64,000 nucleotides of DNA, taken from assembly GCA_963580285.1 (NCBI GenBank), contig OY757011.1, positions 204,493,644-204,557,643 on the forward strand. Reading direction: 5' to 3'. The number at the start of each line of letters is the position of its first letter. Position 1 is the first letter of the stretch. The notes below the pieces were generated by a model that was not told the DNA's origin, did not search any database, and saw nothing but the letters and a program-made list of their open reading frames with translations. The position numbers and the translations under genes were made by a program. Of this stretch, positions 21,062-31,764 are shown one piece after another. Origin of the DNA: Lucinisca nassula. Taxonomy: Eukaryota > Mollusca > Bivalvia > Lucinida > Lucinidae.

Positions 21062-21260
21062 ATCACGTTAACAAGTTTATGTAATGAATACCATTGTAAA
21101 CTACTTTATATGCAGAAAAGTTGGGTTTAGAAAGGTAAATATTTTTTCCTGTTTCTACAACAAAATATAGATTGTGTGTACATGTTAGAACCGCCTCCTG
21201 AGTCGGTTTTAACAAGACACAACAAATATATTGGATGCGGACATAAGGTACGACACAAAT
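21062..21260. mobile_element. HP1 MITE, variant-2 left end
   Basis: Starts CATCACGTTAACAAGTTTAT, core AATATAGATTGTGTGTACAT with a decayed partner. It lies in the presumed 3' flank or UTR of the FBXL16-like gene. Confidence 0.8.
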
Positions 21261-21354
21261 TTTCATCATTTTATGCCAGGAAAGAAAGTATTGGATTACA
21301 TCGCATAGATTTGGTGTTGTTATGAAATGAACTTAACATAAAAATGATAAATGG

Positions 21355-21503
21355 TCATTCTAGCACAAGACATCTCCTCATGTTTTCTTTGAGGTACAGA
21401 CAAACTTCTCTCGTTGCACTAGGACAGTTTGTGAGCTCCAATTCCTCTAAAAACCGGAGCTGGGTCAGCCCACACAGACCCTGACTTGACAGCAGCGTAC
21501 AGC
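21355..21503 (-). CDS. FBXL16: FBXL16-like F-box/LRR protein, last coding exon and stop
   Basis: Terminal exon, 149 bp including TGA. Seen: on the minus strand a CTGCAG acceptor precedes it, the first two bases (GC) complete the Gly codon begun by the exon at 24224-24372, and 48 codons plus the stop follow. The peptide reads [14 protein letters not shown], then [17 protein letters not shown] and a short basic tail ending CLVLE. Known: FBXL16 proteins end with a closely similar LELTNCPGAT segment and a CLVIE-like terminus. Phase continuity across a 2.7-kb intron plus matching family sequence makes this a real exon. The 3' UTR should run left of 21355; an HP1 repeat begins about 90 bases downstream, so the transcript end may be repeat-derived. 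No clear poly(A) signal was pinned down. Confidence 0.87.
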
Positions 21504-21867
21504 CTGCAGATAGAAAGGAAAGCAGTATATACATATTATCACCGAAACTGTTGGGACAGAAGACATCAAATATTTGTTATGCACCTAAAACAAGATTTAT
21601 ATACAGTTCAAAAAAGCTTTGAACCTCTGTGTATATTTTACAATCTTTGAAGGAAACGAAAAGCATTTTTAATCAGTTTGTGTCTATTTGTAGGCCGATA
21701 ATTGTGCTATTCACGCATGGTTTCAAACATAACTTAGACTCACTCATTACTGAACAAATGGTCGATTAGTAGAGCAGGGGTCGTGGAAAATATACAAAAT
21801 GGAGAAAATTACGCACAGTGTGCAATTCGGGAAACCGATGCCTTTGGCGGAAAGAGTGATCGAACTT

Positions 21868-22192
21868 GTGTGATGTGGAGTTTCTCTTTATGGTAAAACT
21901 GACCTCAAAATCTTCACCAAACTCTCACTGCACGTCGGTATATTGACAACATTCTTCGTCCTCTGGTAAGGCCTTATGCAGGTGCATTGGTTAGGACTTC
22001 CTGTGTCAAGATGACAACGCTCGCTCTCATAGGGCGACAATTGTAGACGATTTCCTCCACCAGGTGGGAATTAACAGAATGCCATGGCCGGCAAAATCGC
22101 CGGTCATGGATCCGATTGAACACATTTGGGACACATTGGGTCGAGCCACAAAGAGGCATGTCAACAGAAACACAGCTCTAGCTCAGCTAAGA
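21868..22192 (+). pseudogene. Tc1-type transposase relic
   Basis: A fragment of the catalytic domain inside the FBXL16-like intron. Seen: GVSLYGKTDLKI near 21880, LRPLVRPYAGAL near 21955, a one-base frameshift near 21990, then DFLCQDDNARSHRATIVDDF and WPAKSPVMDPIEHIWDTLGR. The Asp of DN and the Glu of IEH are 34 residues apart, the DD34E signature of Tc1. The N-terminal DNA-binding part and the terminal repeats are not visible. It is opposite in strand to the host gene. Confidence 0.88.
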
Positions 22193-22534
22193 ATGACTCC
22201 CACAAGTATGAGACACGATAGGCCAGGACCAAATAACTGTAAGCGAAGACTTGCCTGGGGTGCAATGTCATCAGAGGTGGTCACACATGTTACTAAGGGT
22301 AAAATTTATGAAGATTTTGCTCGACCTCTTTATGACGTTATCGTGTCTGTACTCAATGAATTTCTAGTTAAAACAGATGTGTCAATAAATAAAATATGTT
22401 AACGCGAACTTACCTTGTTTTATTATTTCAATAAAAAATAGAAATCTTCAAGCAAAAATAAGTCAGTGGTTCAAATACTATTTTTGAACTATTTATACAC
22501 CCGGTACAGCAACATTGGCTATGATCATGAAGGA

Positions 22535-22757
22535 TTTGGTTTGAAGTTTAACGGCCAAGTAAACACTATTTAGGTCATGACAAGCCAGTCAGTTTCACAA
22601 GCCAGACTTTGAACAAGTGGTTAACCAGTACACTGCATATCCTTTCGCCAGAAACTCAAAACTGTCTATCTTGAATCAGAGGAACTTAGGGCCTGATAAT
22701 AGAACAAGTCATGGTCAGTCTCCACTAAACATTGCTGCCGACCTGGTGTACATTAGG
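22535..22757 (-). mobile_element. SINE family M, headless fragment
   Basis: Shares with 27745-28318 the phrases AACGGCCAAGTAAACAC, GTGGTTAACCAGTACA and CTTGAATCAGAGGAA. The tRNA-like head is missing. Confidence 0.7.
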
Positions 22758-22761
22758 AGAG

Positions 22762-23025
22762 CACGCCTATACAATACATTTTACCGCCGAAAAAAAAACG
22801 AAAATTTTACGATGAAAAGTTGTGGTATTTTTCTAATTTCTGCTCAAAATATAGATTTGTGGGTACTCGTTAGAACCGCCTCGTCGAGGCGGTTCTAACG
22901 AGTACCCATAATCTATATGTTCGAGCAGAACTAAGAGAAATAGGGTTTACCCCTGTACAACCCAATTTCTCTATATAAAAGTGGGGTTCAAGGGGGTCAA
23001 AATTATATAGGCGTGTTTTCGTGAT
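22762..23025. mobile_element. HP1 MITE, near full length
   Basis: Left terminal repeat truncated to GCACGCCTATACAA. The core palindrome GTACTCGTTAGAACCGCCTC and its complement are perfect. The right end ATAGGCGTGTTTTCGTGATG is intact. Confidence 0.9.
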
Positions 23026-23545
23026 GCAATCATAAAATACCGGTCAAGTTCGATTTCCGGTATAATATGGTAGCTAATTCGTTTCTCATACGAAAATAGT
23101 TTCCGTTGGATATCTTTTGAAATGATTAGTACATTGGATTCGTATTTCATACAGAGGTATATGATCATATTCGATTTGGAGAAAAAATCCACCGATTACA
23201 ATCGGAGTTATGGCCCTTTTTCAACCTCCGTTTTTGCATATGTGAAATGGATATTGTTTGATATCTCAATATTCTCTGTTTGCCCTTCTCCAACTGCGCG
23301 TGCGCAAAAACCGGATTGGCATTGCCAGGAAGTGAACGCGCCTAAAATCATCTATAGCGTCGTGACAGAATGGTTATCAATCTGGCTTCCCGGTTTCCAC
23401 CCACCTCCCCCACCCCCACAAACACACACACAGATTCGCCTATTTGTTCTGCGTTTGTTAAATTGCGCATCCAGTGTAAATTAATCATTTGCATTAGAAC
23501 TCCTTATGTATCATTTTGATTCTCGGACTCCCGAATTACAGTCCT

Positions 23546-23575
23546 AGGGTTTGGGTTAGGGTTAGGCTTAGGGTC
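23546..23575 (+). repeat. telomere-like tract
   Basis: Short degenerate TTAGGG-type run (GGGTTTGGGTTAGGGTTAGG) directly at the 5' edge of a Penelope-like fragment. Confidence 0.7.
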
Positions 23576-24062
23576 TAACTGTTGGTTTTCTTTTGCTCCA
23601 GCATTTCAATGGTTTCTTGCTGTCGAGTCCTCACCGTTGTTTCATCTCTGTGGTTTGATTATTTGTGTTCACGTAGATGTTGCACTGATGAGTGAGGAGG
23701 CCTTCATGCGGACTGAACAAATTATTTGTCTTAATTGCGATGGAAATAAGGGCGAGGATTGTAGCCACGTAAAATCGATTTTAGCCCGCCAGTGGAATTC
23801 GTTTCCGCTGACCGTTCCAACGCGGTTCTTCTGTCGCGATTTATTTTTTTTATGGTTTGTCTTTAGGTGTTTGTGTCGCTTGTGTTATTTTTTTTGGATA
23901 GCCTGTTGGCCATTTTGTGGGAAAGTAACTGTGCTTTAGGCTTTCCGCTGTTGATGTTTTCATTAGGTCTGTTGCTGCATGTTTGTGTTTCGTTCCCTTT
24001 GGTGTCTCTGATGGGAGCTATTGGTTGATTGTATCGATTCCTGATCATTGCCTCTACTTCTA
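23573..24062 (+). mobile_element. Penelope-like retroelement, 3' fragment
   Basis: Plus-strand copy starting GTCTAACTGTTGG and ending ATTGCCTCTACTTCTATTTT. It corresponds to the 3' untranslated part at 53450-53945; the open frame of 100 codons here (23637-23939) is within that untranslated end. Confidence 0.85.
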
Positions 24063-24223
24063 TTTTGCTGCACAAATCGGGGTTTATAACGACGCGACAG
24101 AGTGTTTGCTTGTTCGGCCCGTGTTCTATCCCAGCCAGATTTTTTTTTCTGTACCAGACACACATAATTGTTTAGTTTTTCCCGTTATAGAAATGCCTCT
24201 CAGGGCCGAAGAGTCATACCTAC

Positions 24224-24372
24224 CTGCCAGTGACAATACCCGTAAACTTCTCATGGAGTACATGTGTTGTAAACCAAAGTCTCGAACCTGCGTACACCAG
24301 CGTAGAAATAACTTGGTCAGTGACGTCATAGTTGATAGATAGCCAACACCAATGTCGGTCACATGTGAGCAT
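24224..24372 (-). CDS. FBXL16: FBXL16-like F-box/LRR protein, penultimate coding exon
   Basis: Internal exon of 149 bp. Seen: on the minus strand a pyrimidine-rich tract and CAG acceptor precede it, and it ends at a strong CAG|GTAGGT donor. It holds one base completing a split codon, 49 codons, then one base of the next. The peptide has two leucine-rich repeats of the cysteine-containing type: [16 protein letters not shown], then [16 protein letters not shown] and LRVLSLAG. Known: this pattern closely matches the C-terminal LRRs of animal FBXL16, an F-box/LRR protein linked to SCF ubiquitin ligases. The open frame running past the donor to 24126 is intron. No stop or frameshift is present, in contrast to the surrounding transposons. 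Upstream exons, including the F-box, were not found at higher coordinates. Another FBXL paralogue is possible but less likely. Confidence 0.85.
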
Positions 24373-24494
24373 CTGTAACGAGACAAAGGGACGGGGTTAT
24401 TAAACTTTAATTATACCCAACTCAGCCCAGTATGGAATTTTAATAATGCTATTTTCCTACCCCAGGTAACAGAAAATTTCATTTGTCCTGCTCA

Positions 24495-24777
24495 TAGCCG
24501 ATCCCGATAGTTCAATGAGATGGCGTCTGATCTGGAGGTTGCGGGTTCGATACCTGTTGGGAGTCGCGGAGGTTAATCATGTATTTTTTTCTACGGTGAT
24601 TCTCTTCCTTCGGCTGATTCAAGAAGGGCAATTGTCAGTCTCTGGCAAAAGAATGTGCACTGTACGGGTCAACCGTTTATGTATAAGCCTGCCATGATTG
24701 GTGGCTCAATATGCCTTAAATAACGTTGTCTAGGCCGTAAAACTCAACAAACAGAACCAAAACTGAGCCTATACGTA
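24495..24777 (+). mobile_element. SINE family M with tRNA-like head
   Basis: The head has an A-box-like GATAGTTCAATGAGATGGC and a B box GGTTCGATACC. The body contains CGGCTGATTCAAGAAGGG, CAGTCTCTGGC and AAAGAATGTGCACTGTA; the tail is GGCCGTAAAACTCAACAAAC. Confidence 0.82.
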
Positions 24778-24834
24778 CACACGAAGTCAGAATACAAACG
24801 GCCTTTCTACATAAAAACGCTAGCACAGAGCGAA

Positions 24835-24980
24835 GACTGATCCCAGCAGGCACACGTCGCTAGGGCAACATAAAGTAATAACGTTGCTCCGACGTTGATG
24901 TGACGTTGCATAAACGTCTTGACGTTGCACCAACGTTGATATGACGTCACAATTACGTCATGTGCCTGCTGGGATCAGTC
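24835..24980. mobile_element. CCCAGCAGGCACA MITE copy 1
   Basis: A perfect 20-bp inverted end GACTGATCCCAGCAGGCACA (24835-24854) with its complement at 24961-24980. The interior repeats GACGTTGATGTGACGTTG variants. Confidence 0.88.
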
Positions 24981-25850
24981 TGTGCAGATACTCTGAGAGT
25001 ACCTTTTCGAAGACATCGCTATGCCCTGACATCATGGTCATGTGATATGTATAGTAAAAATGAAAAAAAAAATCGGACGCTTGCAGTAATTCTCCTTACA
25101 TTGCAACAAAGTTGTTTCATGATCCAGCAAGGAGTGGCATATGATATCTTCCTTGTGGTTTACCCTACGGTTGGCCGTGCACCTATCGTCTTGTCAGCAT
25201 GGGGGTTTGCGGGACGCCATAACCTGCATGTAACATTTTGGTGTCAGAAGTGGGATGAAAGGGCTCCATAATTGTGATACGAGTAACATTTGAGATATTT
25301 TCACGAAACTTCACGGATATGTAGAACACCATGAGACGACGTGCAGAACATATGAACCATAACAGATTTTCCTAGTTCTGGAGTTATAGCCCCTTCAACA
25401 TTGAACATAGACATTTCTATCATTTTGTCTGACCAAACTCGCATGGTTACATCACTAGAATGGGGGAAAACAGCCATTAGGTATTGATGACTTTGACCTT
25501 ATTTTCAAGGGCACAGGCTCCCAAAAATTGTCAATTTTGGAGCACAGTTGGCTTGTCTGCACCCAGTCTCATTAACACATCAATGAAATGTGGTCTAACT
25601 TGGTACAATATATCATTGCAATTGACCAAAGATTTGATTAGATTTTGAAGACCTTGACTTAATTTAAAGGGCACAGGTCCCCCAAAACACTGAAAACGAG
25701 AATTGTAATTCTGGTTTACTTTCTTTTGGAGTCGTGGCTCTTTGAACATTGAAAATAGTCATCTCAGTCATGTATTCGTGTCAACTTTATTAAGGGGAAA
25801 TAGTAATGCATCCTTACTTTGAATTTTGAATTCCTTTTTGGGTCGAGATT
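24981..25850. other. no recognised gene; loosely repeated sequence
   Basis: Phrases such as GACCTTGACTTAATTT and AAGGGCACAGG occur twice (near 25490 and 25650), suggesting an old duplication. No coding signal. Confidence 0.5.
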
Positions 25851-25860
25851 TTGAAAATCT

Positions 25861-25892
25861 TTTTGGGTCGATTGTTTTTCAATCGACCCAAA
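25861..25892. repeat. short hairpin TTTTGGGTCGATTG
   Basis: Stem TTTGGGTCGATTG / CAATCGACCCAAA with a TTTTT loop. GGGTCGATTGTCTC phrases recur inverted near 26270 and 33830, so this marks a dispersed repeat. Confidence 0.7.
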
Positions 25893-26049
25893 GGTATAAA
25901 GGACAAAACCTCTATTAGTGCTGGAGTCCACGTGGCTATCACTAATTTGTAGGAATCCACGCAGATTATTTATAGAATTTTATCGCAGTGAGGTCAGCGT
26001 GTTTAAGTAAAAGGTTAACTGTAAAATCTGGGCTGGAATCATGGGTTGG

Positions 26050-26220
26050 GCTAGGCAAACAGTGTAGATCCAGATCAGACGCCGCAGAACGCGGCGTCTG
26101 ATCAGGGTCTTCACTGTTTGCTTAGAGTATAGGAATCTAAGGGTCAGGCGCCGTCAAAACGCAGCGTCTGATCATGGTCTGCATGGTTTGCTTTCAGTAA
26201 AGGAGTTTAAGGGTTAAACG
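26050..26220. mobile_element. AAACAGTGTAGA hairpin element, two cores
   Basis: A complete hairpin at 26057-26123 with inner stem CGCCGCAGAACGCGGCG, then a decayed second one (GGCGCCGTCAAAACGCAGCG). Ends AAGGGTTAA at 26217, compatible with a TTAA right end. Confidence 0.75.
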
Positions 26221-26369
26221 AAACAGTCCACGCTCAGGCCCATTTTTCCTGACTACACCCAGAGACAATCGACCCACCAGTACTCTCAGTGCTTTGATTG
26301 ACTGTGGTATGGCATTTACTTGTTGTAATTGTAGTGGTCGGGCATCATGCGATGCTTGCAGCTTTTATT

Positions 26370-26497
26370 TTTCTGCACAGGCAAGTAGATAAACGACAAG
26401 TCAGTACAGTGCACACTCTGTGGCCAGAAACAGGAAGAGAATGGCCTGAGAAAATATTTCATGATCAATCTACACGAAAGAATGTTGCCAGGTTTCT
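26370..26497 (-). mobile_element. SINE family M fragment
   Basis: Shares CAGTACAGTGCACACTCTG and TTTCATGATCAATCTACACG with the larger M copy; headless. Confidence 0.7.
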
Positions 26498-26763
26498 GGA
26501 CTGATGGTGTTTTTTTTTTAACCAGGACTTGTACAGTAGCAAGTGCGTTCGCAAAATAAGTGTTCAAAGACTGTGACTTTTTTCAACTTTGACATCCAAT
26601 GTCTAAATATCTGAGAACTCTTAGTTTATGTCTGTCTAAAATTCAATTGAACACGGAGTTCCTTAATTTTATCATCTTGCGGTTTTCTTAATCTTCTGCT
26701 TATTAGGCTACTAGATGTAACATTATCAGTATTCCCCATTAATGGTTTATTTAAGAAATAATC

Positions 26764-27140
26764 TCCACGTACCGTGTGTTATCGTGATTAACACACGTTG
26801 TTGGAGGGCAGATTGCGAAATATTAATTCACGACGGCGAAGCCGGAGTGAATTAATATTCGCATCTGCCCGACAACACCGTGTGTTAATCACGATAACAC
26901 ACCGGGTGCGTGGAAATTATTTCGATTCTAACATGATGCTAAACTGAAATACAGTAGTAACAAAGCGTTATCTTGGGGACTATTTTGCAGCGGATGTCGA
27001 CAGAAGGAAATGTTTACATGCAACGTCACGATGACGCCAAATTGCACGCACCACGTTGACGACGTGAATTATCGCATATTTGCAAACGCTGACGTTTCCA
27101 CTGGGTTCAATGGGAAAAACGTTAACGTCATGTTAGAATA
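26764..27140. mobile_element. terminal-palindrome element copy 1
   Basis: A 150-bp palindrome (26764-26913; GTGTGTTATCGTGATTAACA and complement, centre near 26838) is followed by TTTCGATTCTAACATGATG and, about 200 bp on, GTCATGTTAGAATAA. The second copy, at 44578, has the same plan with an unrelated palindrome sequence. Confidence 0.75.
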
Positions 27141-27144
27141 ATAG

Positions 27145-27744
27145 TTATTGGTCAAGAAAGACCAAAGCTTTCTTAGATATCTTCAGAGTTGACTTCAGTG
27201 CTAACAGTTTCATTAAACCGCGCTCTTTTTATGTACCGACAGTCAATGAGTGAGCGCCCGATTTGTGCGCACATGCAAGTTAACTCAAAGCTTGTTATGG
27301 CCGAAAGGTCTGTGTCTTGAGTAACCGGGCACGCAGGCTGATATGAATTTTCGCTCATATGACCAAAGATGTTCGTATATACTGCGCGGAAGCTCACTAT
27401 CTGTGTGACATGCAAAAGGCATACCGCGAAGCAGATCGGATGACCCTAATGACCATGGATCATTCCCATTGATTGCTTAGGATGTGTCGTAGTTTGCGGA
27501 GTAGTCTTAAAGCACTTTTGGTGAAGGGCAAAAGAGGACCATTTTAAATAGGCCACTGACCTAGATCTCTGTGGAGATGTCGCAAAAAGATAGTTTGATG
27601 ACCATCTGATTCATTGGCGCTAGATCACTTTTGCAAATTGAGCCGGCGCATGACAAAACCTACAACCAGGCCGGTGCAACTTGTGCATCCATGATACCTT
27701 TTGCTTAATTCGTGATGTTACGTTAGAAGCCACTGGCTTATGTT
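27145..27744. other. no recognised feature
   Basis: The open frame on the minus strand at 27173-27415 has no family match. Nothing else seen. Confidence 0.45.
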
Positions 27745-28318
27745 GAATTTGTTTTGTTTATTTTAGAGTAACGGCCCAGTCAACACTGTTTAGGTAATTG
27801 TGAGCCGGTCAGTTTACCTATCCACACTTTTCCTGTGCAGGCCTATACGCAAGCGGTTAACCAGTACAGTGCACATTCTTCTCAGGAAGCTGAATCCGAC
27901 CCGCACACGAGTACTTGTAAACCGCTTAGAGGATCTAAGCATGCCCAGGCAAAGCGGTGCGCACGAGTCGGACCGTCCATGCTTATAAACCCTATTGGTT
28001 TCATTGGGCGACAGGGCTTGAGATGTCATTTCATCTCAATGTCGAGTAAAAGTCCGACAAAATTGGAAGCAACGTCTCCAAAATGACCTTTACAATGTTG
28101 ACGGGGAAGTTAAACCTCAAATCAAACAAACAAAATCTTCTCTGGAAACTGACAACTGTCCTTCTTGAATCAGCGGAAGGGAGAGAATGACAGTAGAAAA
28201 GATTTCATGATCAATCCCCACGAAAGAATGTTGCCGACCCCGGCAGGTATCGAACCCGCGTCCTCCTGAACACCAGTCAGACGCTTATCCGACTGATCTA
28301 CCGAGGCTGGCTGGCTTA
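27745..28318 (-). mobile_element. SINE family M, split by a SINE N
   Basis: Minus strand: the tRNA-like head at 28318-28235 has an A-box-like CGGTAGATCAGTCGGATAAGC and a B box GGTTCGATACC. The body follows, then the N insertion at 27884-28135, then the tail ending at about 27745 with AAACAAAACAAA. Confidence 0.85.
27884..28135 (+). mobile_element. SINE family N, 5'-truncated, inside SINE M
   Basis: Flanked by a TCTTCTC duplication (27877-27883 and 28136-28142). Begins at AAGCTGAATCCGACC, so the first ~60 bp of the family are missing; ends AAACCTCAAATCAAACAAAC. Confidence 0.88.
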
Positions 28319-28968
28319 GGATAAGTTGTAATTTAAAGAGTTGTCTATTTTAGCTCTGGTGGCCATATGTTTTAGCGGAGCGGATCCATTTGGTGAGCGA
28401 AACAGTTATGTAATGGGTGGAAATCTGTTCAGTAGTACAAGAGGAGATGTTAAAAGACATTGTTGACGAGTAACACAATTCGTTCCAATACCTCGCCTTG
28501 ACCACTTCACAACAATGGATTTAGAGGCATTCAAGCCAACAGGGCGGAAGACACGTCATTGATAGTACTAAGTTACAAACACTAGTGAACAATACTGGTA
28601 ACATGGTAAGCATGGAATTAAAGCTTATTTATTCGCTTAATTAGGGACTCCGTCTTATGTTGCACATTTGCAGAATAAAGATGCGTGTCCGTTTGACGTC
28701 ATGTACAGCATCCGGAAATGTCATTAATTAGGGAAACTTGAGTTTGGGTTTCACTTTTTACCTCCATCTGGCATTGCAAATTTACAGAATAAAGATCCTT
28801 GTCCTTTACATATACCCCTTGTGTCTTAAAATATCCGGAAATAGCACATTCAGACATTGGCCTCTGCCAATACGGTAAGGAAGCACGTTGCGATGATCGT
28901 ATAAATGAATCTATTTGTCTCTGAAAATCAAATAAACTGATTCTGTTCTTGGCAGACCATTGGAAATC
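28319..28968. other. no recognised feature
   Basis: Phrase pairs (GCA(C/A)ATTTGCAGAATAAAGAT near 28665, then near 28777) indicate an old ~112-bp duplication. No gene. Confidence 0.5.
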
Positions 28969-29074
28969 ATTAACCCTTCTATGACAATAGAATATTCCAC
29001 CTAATGAGTTTGCAGCTGTCCCCTTCCGGTGTCAGGTTTGTTTTGTGTAGTAAGTTTTACAAAAATGAACATAC

Positions 29075-29145
29075 TTTAAAGCAAACAGTATAGACTCAGA
29101 TCAGATGCCGCGTACTGCGGCGTCTGATCTGAGTCTATTCTGTTT
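29075..29145. mobile_element. AAACAGTGTAGA-type hairpin
   Basis: Arms CAGTATAGACTCAGATCAGA and near complement; inner stem TGCCGCGTACTGCGGCG. A TTAACCC at 28970 may be its left end; the right end is unclear. Confidence 0.75.
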
Positions 29146-30029
29146 GTCAATATCCTAAAAAGAGCCACTAGATATATATGGATTAATCAGAATGACCAAA
29201 AAAGCTTCTATATTGAAAAATGTCGTCTTGTTTGTAGTGCCAGAAATTCGATTGCACGAACATTAATCCTTATCCTGCTGAACTCGAAACGTCCTAACTT
29301 TGCTTTGATATCCATAGTCCTTGATATAAGAACTACATTTCCATAAAATACAACTGTTTTGGATAAAGACACTTGCTTACCCCACCTTAGAAACCAAATT
29401 TGACCCTTGGCGTAAATAGGTCAAGGTCAACCATGTAGATCTTTGGTCCCTTTTGCTGTCTGCTATGTTTCAAGGTAATCTGGGGGTCCGCAGGGACCAT
29501 TCCTCTCCTTTCCACTTCATAAAAGGGTCTCATATCTCTGAAACAGTTCAGATTCCCACCCCTAAACCATATATTTTCTTGATCCTTATGATAAGACACA
29601 TCTAGGGACAACAATCTTGGGCTTTACTGGGATTGCCAAGGCATGCCCCAACCCCTCCACTGCTTAAGAGACCTTATATCTCCAGCCATACTGATCCCCA
29701 CTCCTAAACCATATACATTGTATATTCTTGTTTCTTATGATAAGACGCATTTAGTGATACCAACCAGGGCTCCATTGCCCCATCCCCTCTACTTCATAAA
29801 AGGCCCAATGTTTCAGATGCTGGTTCACATGGGTGCTCATTTGGATACGGGGGTTCATTTGGTAGATATCATGTTAAAATACATGGCTGCCATTGGGCTG
29901 TGCCCGCCTGAGTTCTGGTATGGGCCTCTGGTTTATTATAATTATAATTATTATTATCATATATGAATATAGGCCAGCTTCGTCATGTGACCAAAACCAG
30001 TAATTTAAACTTTATATCTCGAGTCATAT
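29146..30029. other. dispersed repeat with a ~165-bp duplication
   Basis: Copies near 29530-29640 and 29690-29810 share CCCACTCCTAAACCATATA and CTTATGATAAGAC. CAAGGTCAAGGTCAAC-like text is common in molluscan repeats. Short ATT microsatellite at 29937-29960. Confidence 0.55.
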
Positions 30030-30298
30030 TGCGGTTATACGTCCCCGTTGACATTATTTAGGTCGTTTCGGAGACGTTGCTTCCGATTTTGTGAGCATTT
30101 TACCCGCTATTGAGATTAAATGACTTCTCAAGCCCTTCCGCCCAAAGAAACCGCTAAGGTTTACGGGGTGGTCTGGTTCGCAGGCAGGCCTAGACCATCT
30201 AAGCGGTTTACCAGTAGTCAAAAGTTAGGTACGTTTTAGCTCTGTGGAAGCACTATGCAGCCCAATCAATTTCTCCAAGCCCCTTTGTGCGGGGCGCT
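30030..30298 (-). mobile_element. SINE family N, old copy
   Basis: Matches CGTCCCCGTTGACATTATTT, GGAGACGTTGCTTCC and AAGCGGTTTACCAGTA; roughly 80 percent similar to the copy at 17320. Confidence 0.85.
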
Positions 30299-30344
30299 TG
30301 TATGTAAGCATTGTATGAATAAATACGTTTAAACATAAGATACG

Positions 30345-30608
30345 GATCCAATAATACATTAACAAGCGTGTGTTTTAAAGATATCACTAAGCCCCACTTT
30401 ATACAAGAAAAACTAGGGTTAAGAGGGGTATACATTATTTTTTCTAATTTCTGCACCAAGTCATAGGCGGTTGTACTCGTTAGAACCGCCACAGTGAGGC
30501 GGTTCTAACGAGTACAACCGCCTATGGTCGGAGAATTCATAGGGAAAAAACTCAGAAAAGTTATGAAAGAATGCACTATGCGCATGGGTGTGTTTTTGTA
30601 ATGCTCCA
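30345..30608. mobile_element. HP1 MITE, variant-2, altered outer stem
   Basis: The core keeps GTACTCGTTAGAACCGCC, but the outer stem is CATAGGCGGTT/AACCGCCTATG, compensating on both arms. Ends near GGTGTGTTTTTGTAATG. Confidence 0.82.
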
Positions 30609-31124
30609 TTGTTTGCAAAAATACAAAGTAGGCGGTATGCTGATTCAACAGTAGTGTTGGGAAACAGTCAAATCGACAATCTTTTATATTTTATCTGTTA
30701 GAGGCCATGGCGTTCTGTCCCCAAGGAGAGTTAAATCAGCTTGATCTAATTGTCAATGACAGCTGCGCTTACGAGTGTTGTTTAAGGATCACGGGTCTAT
30801 CGATTGCCTGGCTGAAAATGCAGCTTTATGATAAGTGATCAGGCACAGTTATAGCCATGCTGGCGCAGAGAAAATTCATATCCGTCGATAGAACAATGAA
30901 CAGCAGGGCCATTCGCAAGCCCTATAAACCATAGATTGTGGGTACCTAATAATAAGGCTGCGCATCAACAGAGCGGAAAGATGGTTAGATCTAGTCGCAT
31001 TACGTGTCTGAGGGATATAAAGCTGTTGACGATAATGTCGGAATCTGAACTGTTTCCCACTGGGCGAGGGATGTACCTAACTAGTAAAAGTTAAGATTGG
31101 ACGAATACACCAAAATAACAGCAG
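30609..31124. other. no recognised feature
   Basis: Only a stray half-core (ATAGATTGTGGGTACC near 30931). No coding signal. Confidence 0.5.
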
Positions 31125-31385
31125 AAACTATCATCCGGCGACAGGGCCCCGCCCATCGGGGCTTTCCACACAGGGCTGAAACCGACCACACTGGTAAAGC
31201 GCTTACAGGGTCCAAGCCTCTGCCCAGGCAAGTTGGTGCGAATCGGGCCTTCCATGCATATAATCGCTATTGGTTTCATTCATCGGCAGAGCTTAAGATA
31301 TCATTTCATCTCTATGTTAGGTAAAAGTCCCACAAAATAGACCTCGCAAATGACCTACATAGTGCGAACGGTGATCAAACAAACC
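31125..31385 (+). mobile_element. SINE family N, old copy
   Basis: GCCCCGCCCATCGGGGCTT at the start, GCATATAATCGCTATTGG mid, GTGATCAAACAAACC tail. Confidence 0.82.
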
Positions 31386-31764
31386 AAATCGTCCCGCGAC
31401 AGAGAAAAAATGTTGTTAGACACTTTCTCCCTTGTTGGGGCTCATTACGATCATAATTAATAATTTGTTTATCCAGAAATGCTATAAGCTGAACTGTTTT
31501 CATTTGAGTCTTTGCTGTTCGCCTGAGGCTTCTAAGGCCTCCGGATTATCCAGAGATCAACACGAGAAGACTAACTGTATGCACAGGTGAACTGAGTCTT
31601 CGCTGGCTGCACTACTCTAAATGTAGGATTTGTCATGCGCAAGCTCATATGTGTCTTCGGGAATATGCGCTTAGCAAAGACTCTGATCAGACTGCTCATG
31701 TGCGCAATCTTATCACCGTCGTCACTCTGCGCAATATGGATTCACGAGGCTCAGTTCCCGGGAA

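Larger units (their letters stand above)
21504..24223 (-). other. FBXL16-like last intron, packed with repeats
   Basis: The 2,720-bp interval between the two FBXL16-like exons has GT-AG ends on the minus strand. It holds a Tc1 transposase relic (21868-22192), a SINE fragment (22535-22757), an HP1 MITE (22762-23025), a telomere-like tract (23546-23575) and a Penelope-like 3' fragment (23573-24062). The remainder, about 23040-23540, shows no recognised feature. Confidence 0.8.

Noticed and set aside
21063..21269. Small minus-strand gene downstream of FBXL16-like
   Set aside because: The frame lies entirely in an HP1 copy.
24126..24223. Extension of the FBXL16-like exon by the same open frame
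   Set aside because: A consensus CAG|GTAGGT donor at 24224/24223 and phase match to the last exon show this part is intron.
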